Of a DNA stretch of 64,000 bases, positions 58,570 through 64,000 are shown one piece after another (position 1 is the stretch's first letter; each line of letters opens with the position of its first letter). A program made the translations under genes and the position numbers. The notes beneath the pieces are model-generated. The model was not told where the DNA came from. It searched no databases and saw only the letters and a list, made by a program, of their open reading frames with translations. The stretch comes from JBFLYO01 sp040756745 (lineage in GTDB: Bacteria > Bacteroidota > Ignavibacteria > UBA10030 > UBA6906), in NCBI GenBank assembly GCA_040756745.1, contig JBFLYO010000007.1:62001-126000 (forward strand), read 5' to 3'.

Positions 58570-60642
58570 TCACTTCACCGCCGCCCCGGATGCGACCTCG
58601 CCCGACGGGGCGATGAGTACGAGCTTCCCGCTGCCGTCGGATGCGGCCAGGAGCATCCCCTGCGATTCCTCCCCCATGAGGCGGGCCGGGAGAAGATTGA
58701 AGACGATGACGACAGACTTGCCGACCATCTCCTCCGGAGCGTATTGCCGAGCAATGCCGGCGAGAATTTGGCGCTGTTCTCCTCCCACGTCAACCTGAAG
58801 TTTCAGCAGTTTATCCGATTTCGGGACCCGTTCGGCCTGGAGAACCCGGGCGACACGGAGATCGACACGCTGGAAGTCCTCGATCCCGATCCGATCCTTC
58901 TCCTCCTGTAGTGCAGGCTGGGACGGTGGTGTCCCCGCGGGCGACCCAAGCGATTGCCGTTCTTTTTCGATCACGTCATCCTCGATTTTTGGGAAGAGAA
59001 TTTCCGGTTTCCCCAGCGGGTGGCCGTCGGGGATCACCGGCGCGCCAGCCGACTCCCATGACTGGGCATCGGCGGCCCCCTGGAGGTTGAGCATCTTCCA
59101 GACTTTTTCGCTCGATGCCGGAATCACCGGGCTCATCAGGATTGCGAGGCCGCGCGCGACCTGTATACATACGTTGATCGCGGTCGCACAGCGATCGCGG
59201 TTCTCCTTCGCCGTCTTCCAGGGTTCGCTGTCATTGAAATACTTGTTCGCACTGCGGGCCAGGTTCATGATCTCCATCAAGCCGTCGCGGAACCGGTAGT
59301 GCTCATAGAGCGCGCCTGCGGCAGCCGGGGCACCGGCAAGGGCGGAAAGCATCTGCAGGTCGGCCGCGGACGGCGTCCCCCGCGGCGGCACTACCGCGCC
59401 GAATGTTCTCACAGCAAACGCGAGCGTCCTGTTGACGAAATTTCCAAGAATATCGGCCAGCTCGTTGTTGTTCTTCGCCTGAAAATCCTTCCACGTGAAG
59501 TCGGAATCACGATACTCCGGGAGACTCACCGCCAGATAATATCTGAGTGGATCGGCAGGGTACCGGTTGAGGAACTCCTGCACGTCAATCCCCCAGCCCC
59601 TGCTCTTCGAAAACTTTTGCCCTTCAAAATTGAGGAACTCGTTCGCAGGCACGTTTTCGGGAAGGACGTACTGCGGGCCGCCGCCGTCGTTCCAGGCCAT
59701 CAGCATGGCAGGAAACACGATCGTATGGAACACCACATTGTCCTTCCCGATAAAGGCCACGTATTTTGTGGCCGGGTCAAGCCAGTATCGTTGCCACGCA
59801 TCCGGTTTCCCCTGTCTGTCGGCCCACTCCCTGGTCGATGAGATGTACCCCAGGACGGCGTCGAACCAGACATAGATGACCTTGCGCTCGTATCCCGGGA
59901 GCGGGATCTTCACCCCCCAGGAAAGGTCGCGCGTCACGGCGCGATCCTGCAGCCCTTCTTTGAACCACCCGCGGCAGTACTGCAAGACGTTCTCCTTCCA
60001 GCCGTCGCGTTTGTCGCGTTCGCGGATATACTCCTCGAGACGGGACTGGAATTCGCCGAGCGGGAAGTAGAGGTGGGTCGTCTCACGGACTACCGGTGTC
60101 TCCCCCGTAATAGTGCTGCGCGGATCCTTGACCTGGAGCGGATCGAGGAACGTGCCGCATCGCTCACACTGATCACCGCGTGCATCGGGGTTTCCGCAGA
60201 CCGGGCATGTCCCTTCGACGTAACGGTCGGGGAGGAACATGTCCGCCTTCTCGTCATAGAACTGACGTTCTTTCTTTTCCCTGAGAATGCCCCGTCGATG
60301 GAACTCCAGGAAGAACTCGACGGCGGTCCGGTGGTGCAGGGGGAGCGAGGTCCGGGAGTAATTGTCGAAGCTCATTCCGAACCGCCCGAAGGCCGCCATG
60401 TTCATCGTGTGGTACCGGTCGACGACCGCCTGCGGCGACACGCCTTCTTTGTCGGCCGTGAGCGTGATGGCCACGCCGTGTTCATCCGATCCACAGATGA
60501 AGAGCACGTCACGGCCGCGCAGGCGTTGGTATCGGACGTAGATGTCCGACGGGAGGTATGCCCCCGCAAGGTGGCCGAGGTGGATGGGACCGTTGGCGTA
60601 CGGCAACGCGGCGGTCACCAGAATCCGATGCTCAACAGTCAT
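58570..60642 (-). CDS. metG: Methionyl-tRNA synthetase
   Basis: Charges tRNA-Met. The 690 residues include the HIGH-type PYANGPIHLGHL near 14, zinc-binding CPVCG and CERCG near 145-165, and the KMSKS equivalent QKFSKSRG near 337. A C-terminal EMAP/Trbp111-like tRNA-binding domain covers about 590-690 (DLRVARVLQAE). Start overlaps holB by ATGA. Confidence 0.97.
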   Translation of the reverse strand: MTVEHRILVTAALPYANGPIHLGHLAGAYLPSDIYVRYQRLRGRDVLFICGSDEHGVAITLTADKEGVSPQAVVDRYHTMNMAAFGRFGMSFDNYSRTSLPLHHRTAVEFFLEFHRRGILREKKERQFYDEKADMFLPDRYVEGTCPVCGNPDARGDQCERCGTFLDPLQVKDPRSTITGETPVVRETTHLYFPLGEFQSRLEEYIRERDKRDGWKENVLQYCRGWFKEGLQDRAVTRDLSWGVKIPLPGYERKVIYVWFDAVLGYISSTREWADRQGKPDAWQRYWLDPATKYVAFIGKDNVVFHTIVFPAMLMAWNDGGGPQYVLPENVPANEFLNFEGQKFSKSRGWGIDVQEFLNRYPADPLRYYLAVSLPEYRDSDFTWKDFQAKNNNELADILGNFVNRTLAFAVRTFGAVVPPRGTPSAADLQMLSALAGAPAAAGALYEHYRFRDGLMEIMNLARSANKYFNDSEPWKTAKENRDRCATAINVCIQVARGLAILMSPVIPASSEKVWKMLNLQGAADAQSWESAGAPVIPDGHPLGKPEILFPKIEDDVIEKERQSLGSPAGTPPSQPALQEEKDRIGIEDFQRVDLRVARVLQAERVPKSDKLLKLQVDVGGEQRQILAGIARQYAPEEMVGKSVVIVFNLLPARLMGEESQGMLLAASDGSGKLVLIAPSGEVASGAAVK

Positions 60643-61796
60643 GGCGTTCGTGGGGGGCGCAGACCGCCGGAGACTGATCGCGCAGCCCCCGGAAGAATGG
60701 CCTCTCTCAGGTTCACAACAAGCTGGATCAATACCAGCTTAATATAGGCATAACGTTCGACAAGAGAAATCGCCCGTTCGACATCCGCGAGGGCGCGGGT
60801 CAGATCGGCCCCGGGGAAATTCTTCATGAACGACGCCAGCTCCGCCTGCTGATCAAGGTTGATCACCCGTCCGCCGTGTGCAAGCACCAGGGCATCCCTG
60901 AACCAGACAAGCATGAATGAGAGGAACCGGACCGTCTCGTCCCTGTCCTTCGGCCCCGCGACCCGTTCAACGGCGTCGAGCAATTCGGGGACATTGTCCA
61001 TCAGCGCCCTGCGGATCAGGTCGACGACGTCGCGCCGAATCTGCATCATGTCCTCCTGCAGGAGCTCGCGCGCCCGCGTATAGCTGCCGTTCGCCAGCCG
61101 GGCGACGAGCCCCGCTTGTTCCGGCGCCGCCTCGCCGCGGCCAATCAGAGCATCTCTGATCTCCTCTTCGGTGAGGGGGTCGAACCGGACCAGTTGGCAC
61201 CGCGAGCGGATCGTCGGCAGCAGTGCTTCGGGATGTGCAGTCGTCAGGATCAACATCGTCCTGCCGGGGGGCTCCTCAAGCGTCTTGAGCAGGGTATTGG
61301 CTCCTTCGGCCTCCATCGCATCCGCCTGCGAAATGATGAACACTTTGTTCCTGTTGAACGCCGTGCTCATGGAGGACTCGCGCCGTAGCTCCCGGATGCT
61401 GTTGATTTTGATCAGGTTCGCGCGGGGGATAGTGATCCGGTGGTAGGGATCCGCTCCCTTGGCGCGGAGTTCTCCGGTGATTGCCTCGAGATCCGCCTCA
61501 CTGAGCTTCTCGAGCGGGTCCTGCCCCTTTTCCTCGTTCTTCCCCGCCGGTAAGGAGGTTACGAACCGGACATCAGGGTCCTGCATCGAAGCGATGTTCC
61601 GGCACGAACTGCATTCGCCGCATGCCTCGTCTCCCCCCTGTTCACACCGGAGCACCCGGGCAAGTTCCAGCGCCATCGCATCCTTCCCGGTCCCTTCTGC
61701 ACCATAGAACAGGTAGGCATGGGACAACCGCCCGCTCCTGCAGGCCGCAAGGAGTGCCCGCTTGACCCGCTCCTGCCCGATGACGCGATCCCACAC
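60639..61796 (-). CDS. holB: DNA polymerase III delta' subunit
   Basis: Clamp-loader subunit of 385 residues. P-loop-like GAEGTGKDAMAL near 33, a four-Cys zinc module (CEQGGDEACGECSSC near 51-65), and sensor-1 region LLKTLEEPPGRTMLILTT. A 35-residue insertion rich in charged residues (about 85-120) separates the zinc module from the next strand. Coupled to metG by a 4-bp overlap. Confidence 0.92.
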   Translation of the reverse strand: MWDRVIGQERVKRALLAACRSGRLSHAYLFYGAEGTGKDAMALELARVLRCEQGGDEACGECSSCRNIASMQDPDVRFVTSLPAGKNEEKGQDPLEKLSEADLEAITGELRAKGADPYHRITIPRANLIKINSIRELRRESSMSTAFNRNKVFIISQADAMEAEGANTLLKTLEEPPGRTMLILTTAHPEALLPTIRSRCQLVRFDPLTEEEIRDALIGRGEAAPEQAGLVARLANGSYTRARELLQEDMMQIRRDVVDLIRRALMDNVPELLDAVERVAGPKDRDETVRFLSFMLVWFRDALVLAHGGRVINLDQQAELASFMKNFPGADLTRALADVERAISLVERYAYIKLVLIQLVVNLREAILPGAARSVSGGLRPPRTP

Positions 61797-61830
61797 GGCT
61801 CACCTCTCGGGAAAATGCTGTGACGTCTTG

Positions 61831-63972
61831 TCAGAACGCATGGCCGATGCCGAAATGAAAAATCCCTTCCTTGAACGTCTGTCCGATGAGCTGCCGCTGC
61901 GTGATCCATTGTCTCCCCCGCGCTTCACCCGGGTTATACACACGAAATCCCCAGTCGATCCGAAACGGGCCGAAGAATGTATCATAGCGCAATCCCAATC
62001 CCGCCGCGATGGCGAACGTTTCAAACCGGAAATCCCGTGCTTCCGCCCAGACATTCCCCACGTCAATGAACTGCACCAGCCAGATCTTGTCCAGAAGACC
62101 GTCGCGCAACCCCTGCAGAATATTGGTCCGCAGCTCAATGCTCCCCTCGAGGGAGAGGTTGCCTCCCAGCTGGGGATCTCCCGACGCGATGAGGTCGCGC
62201 GAGTTCCATCCCCGCACGCTGTTCCCGCCCCCCGCGTAGAACCTGTGCGTTTGCGGAATGCCGCGCTTGGGGTTTGACCGTGATTCGCCGTATTTCTCCT
62301 CGAACCCTCCCTTGGCTTTCAGTGCAACCACAGAGAAGCGGTGTCCCGAGAGGTCAGTGTACCATCGACCGATCAGGCTGAGGCGATAGAACTGCGTGAT
62401 CGGCAGGTTGGGGAGGATCCCCTGTAACAGCAGGGGGAAGAGCCCAGCCTCGTCCACCGTTGCCGAGTGGATGAACCCCTCTGATGGAGAAAAGAGGTCG
62501 TTGGTGAGATCGCGCTGGATGGTGAACGACAGGATCGAGTTGAACTGATCCTCCTGCAGCAGGCGGACCTGCCGCTGGATCTCCGGGTCGGTCGTATCGC
62601 CTCGGAAGTTGTCGTTCTTTTCCGAGCCGACCGCTTCGAGCGTCCAGTCGAGAAAGCCGTTGGTGTACTCGGTGAATCGGTTGGTAAATCCGAACTTGTT
62701 CCGGACGATGTTCTGGCGATACGGTTTTTGCTTGTCGATAATGAACGAGAACGCCCACGAGCCCTTCACGCGGTTGCTGAAAACATAGGGCTGGACCAGC
62801 TCAAAGGTCAGGTCGAGGTTCGAGACCGCATCGGTGTTTTTACCGAAGTAGTTGGGAAACTCGTCCAGCGTCTGGGTGCGAAATCGCAGCCGGGTGGAAA
62901 AGATTCTTGCGCCTCCAAAGAAGTTCCTGTGCGTGTACCCGAGGCCGGTGCCAAGATTGAGGGAGCCGTTCTCGTCGCTCACAATGAGTTCCGGGCCGAG
63001 CTCGTGTTTGTCCTTCGGACGGATCAGTATCGACGTCGGGACGGTCACGGCGGTATCGCTCCGCGCCGGGACGATCATATCCATCCGTCGCAGATCGAAG
63101 ATCCCGAGACGGTTCAGGTTGCTGGCGCTCGTCAGGCTGTCCTCGACACTGTAATGCTGTCCCGGCACATACGTGAGCTGACGGATGATGATGTCGTCAG
63201 TAATGTCGCTCCGCATCGCCTGGACGCGGAGGGAATCGACCTCCTGGCGAATCGTCACCCCTCCAAAGACATACGTCTTCCCTGGATCAAAACTAAGCTG
63301 CACCTCATAGTTGCGGGTGCTCGTGTAGCGGCGCGCCCAGGAGCTGTCGCGCAGGAAGCGGGCATTAGGATATCCCGCGTTTGCGAGGATCTTGAGGACG
63401 CGGCTTACCTCTTCCTCGAGGAGCTGACCGTTGAACGGCTCACCTGCGGTGATCTTTGGCGACGCCAACAGCTCTGTCCATACCGTCCCTGGCGTGTTGA
63501 GAAGTCCCTGGTACGTCAGGCTGTCGATGATCGAGCGGTACCCCTCCGAGATGCGAAGCGTGATGTCCACGCTGCGCTCATCCACGTCGTAGGCGAGCAC
63601 GGTATCGATCACTGCGTCCGAAAAGCCGTGATCGTCGTAATACTTCTTGAGGCGCTTCAGGTCGGCGCCGAGGGTGGCGGGGTTAAGGAACTCGTCCTTC
63701 CGCCCGAGCTTCTCGCTGATGCTGTGGTGGAGGAACTTGTTCAGGAACCCGGGCGTCTCCTTCGTGAGCATCTGCGCCATGAGCTCGTTCCGCGGGAGCG
63801 TTGCGCTGCCCTCAAGCGTGATGGAGCTGATCTCGAACTGACCTCCCTCTGGCTGTCCCTGCCCTGCCAGCGTTCCCCCGGAAAGGAGTGCCACTGCAAG
63901 AGCGTGTCGTCCGCAGTGGAGGAGGAACCGGTGGTGAGCGGGGCGGCGGAAGAAGGGAACGGGACGGGACAC
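61831..63972 (-). CDS. Omp85/BamA-family outer-membrane assembly protein
   Basis: Outer-membrane barrel with periplasmic POTRA domains, involved in inserting other barrel proteins (BamA- or TamA-like). The 713 residues start with a signal region (about 1-38), then three or so POTRA units (about 45-330). The surface-antigen barrel contains GGGNSVRGW near 580 and RIDWGFRVYNP near 676, and ends in GHAF with the terminal aromatic residue. GTG start at 63972; an in-frame stop 18 nt upstream excludes a longer form. The length is closer to TamA/BamA variants than to classical BamA (about 800). Confidence 0.9.
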   Translation of the reverse strand: MSRPVPFFRRPAHHRFLLHCGRHALAVALLSGGTLAGQGQPEGGQFEISSITLEGSATLPRNELMAQMLTKETPGFLNKFLHHSISEKLGRKDEFLNPATLGADLKRLKKYYDDHGFSDAVIDTVLAYDVDERSVDITLRISEGYRSIIDSLTYQGLLNTPGTVWTELLASPKITAGEPFNGQLLEEEVSRVLKILANAGYPNARFLRDSSWARRYTSTRNYEVQLSFDPGKTYVFGGVTIRQEVDSLRVQAMRSDITDDIIIRQLTYVPGQHYSVEDSLTSASNLNRLGIFDLRRMDMIVPARSDTAVTVPTSILIRPKDKHELGPELIVSDENGSLNLGTGLGYTHRNFFGGARIFSTRLRFRTQTLDEFPNYFGKNTDAVSNLDLTFELVQPYVFSNRVKGSWAFSFIIDKQKPYRQNIVRNKFGFTNRFTEYTNGFLDWTLEAVGSEKNDNFRGDTTDPEIQRQVRLLQEDQFNSILSFTIQRDLTNDLFSPSEGFIHSATVDEAGLFPLLLQGILPNLPITQFYRLSLIGRWYTDLSGHRFSVVALKAKGGFEEKYGESRSNPKRGIPQTHRFYAGGGNSVRGWNSRDLIASGDPQLGGNLSLEGSIELRTNILQGLRDGLLDKIWLVQFIDVGNVWAEARDFRFETFAIAAGLGLRYDTFFGPFRIDWGFRVYNPGEARGRQWITQRQLIGQTFKEGIFHFGIGHAF

Positions 63973-64000
63973 GCGCTCAGCAGATGATCAATAGTCCGGT

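Noticed and set aside
58144..58911. 255-codon plus-strand frame
   Set aside because: Antisense to the TatD part and the end of metG.
62728..63987. 419-codon plus-strand frame
   Set aside because: Antisense to the Omp85-family gene, which has signal peptide, POTRA and C-terminal barrel signals.
1..64000. CRISPR arrays, prophage, insertion sequences, rRNA
   Set aside because: No spaced direct repeats of CRISPR type, no transposase, integrase or phage structural genes, and no rRNA segments were recognised.

Overview
This 64 kb window is a dense, GC-rich bacterial chromosome segment with about 70 protein genes, one tRNA, and no phage, transposon, CRISPR array or rRNA operon that I could find. 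The gene content points to the Bacteroidota/Chlorobiota/Ignavibacteriota superphylum. Markers are a PorD-like (DUF4835) protein next to a PorV/PorQ-like outer-membrane protein, BshA (bacillithiol synthesis), a helix-hairpin-helix protein with a barrel-like body, and a SUF operon with SufU and an Rrf2 regulator. Clear Shine-Dalgarno sequences (AGGAGG) and promoters of the TTGACA-N17-TATATT type suggest an Ignavibacteria- or Kapabacteria-like lineage rather than classical Bacteroidetes. That placement is inference.

Layout. 1-9.9 kb (minus strand): CbiM/NikM (cut by the window edge), a Ser/Thr kinase with TPRs, truA, a DUF512 radical SAM protein, mtaB, rpsA, ispH and cmk. 10-20 kb: a SpoU methylase, an AlbA_2 regulator, mtgA, ruvX, a RelA/SpoT enzyme, upp, a CoA-disulfide-reductase-like flavoprotein, der, a lone receiver domain, a threonylcarbamoyl-AMP synthase and tRNA-Pro(CGG). 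20-26.4 kb: three linked pilin-like membrane-anchored proteins, miaA, pcm, cdaA and folP. 26.4-36 kb: one long iron-sulfur operon (rrf2, iscS-like, an unknown gene, sufBCDS, sufU, sufT), continuing into a sufA-like gene, a superoxide dismutase with a Tat-like leader, iscX, a truncated LON-domain remnant and a 32-residue basic protein. 36.2-45.7 kb (mostly plus strand): a seven-gene ABC export cassette with two ATPases, hydroxyacyl-CoA dehydrogenase plus acetate kinase, yigZ, bshA and a cupin. 45.7-64 kb: an ECF sigma/anti-sigma pair diverging from a small membrane protein, a SulP-STAS-EIIA transporter, mnmA, a D-cysteine-desulfhydrase-like enzyme, the envelope genes (HhH protein, PorV-like, PorD-like, GT9), a TatD-radical SAM fusion, metG, holB and an Omp85/BamA-like protein.

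Themes. Sulfur and Fe-S metabolism recur: two cysteine desulfurases, the SUF set, IscX, MnmA, MtaB, MiaA, BshA and several Fe-S enzymes. tRNA modification is also well represented (TruA, MtaB, TsaC-type, MiaA, MnmA).

Most interesting non-gene signals. (1) A family of heptameric tandem repeats, typically exactly four units, sits at gene junctions between 8 and 33 kb. One copy forms the 3' end of ispH and another supplies the Shine-Dalgarno region of miaA. (2) Two divergent promoter-like sites with the same geometry (GAAAC-N18-GTCTAA) lie between the ECF sigma operon and the gene for a small membrane protein. (3) A 47-codon LON-domain fragment precedes a 32-codon lysine-rich protein.
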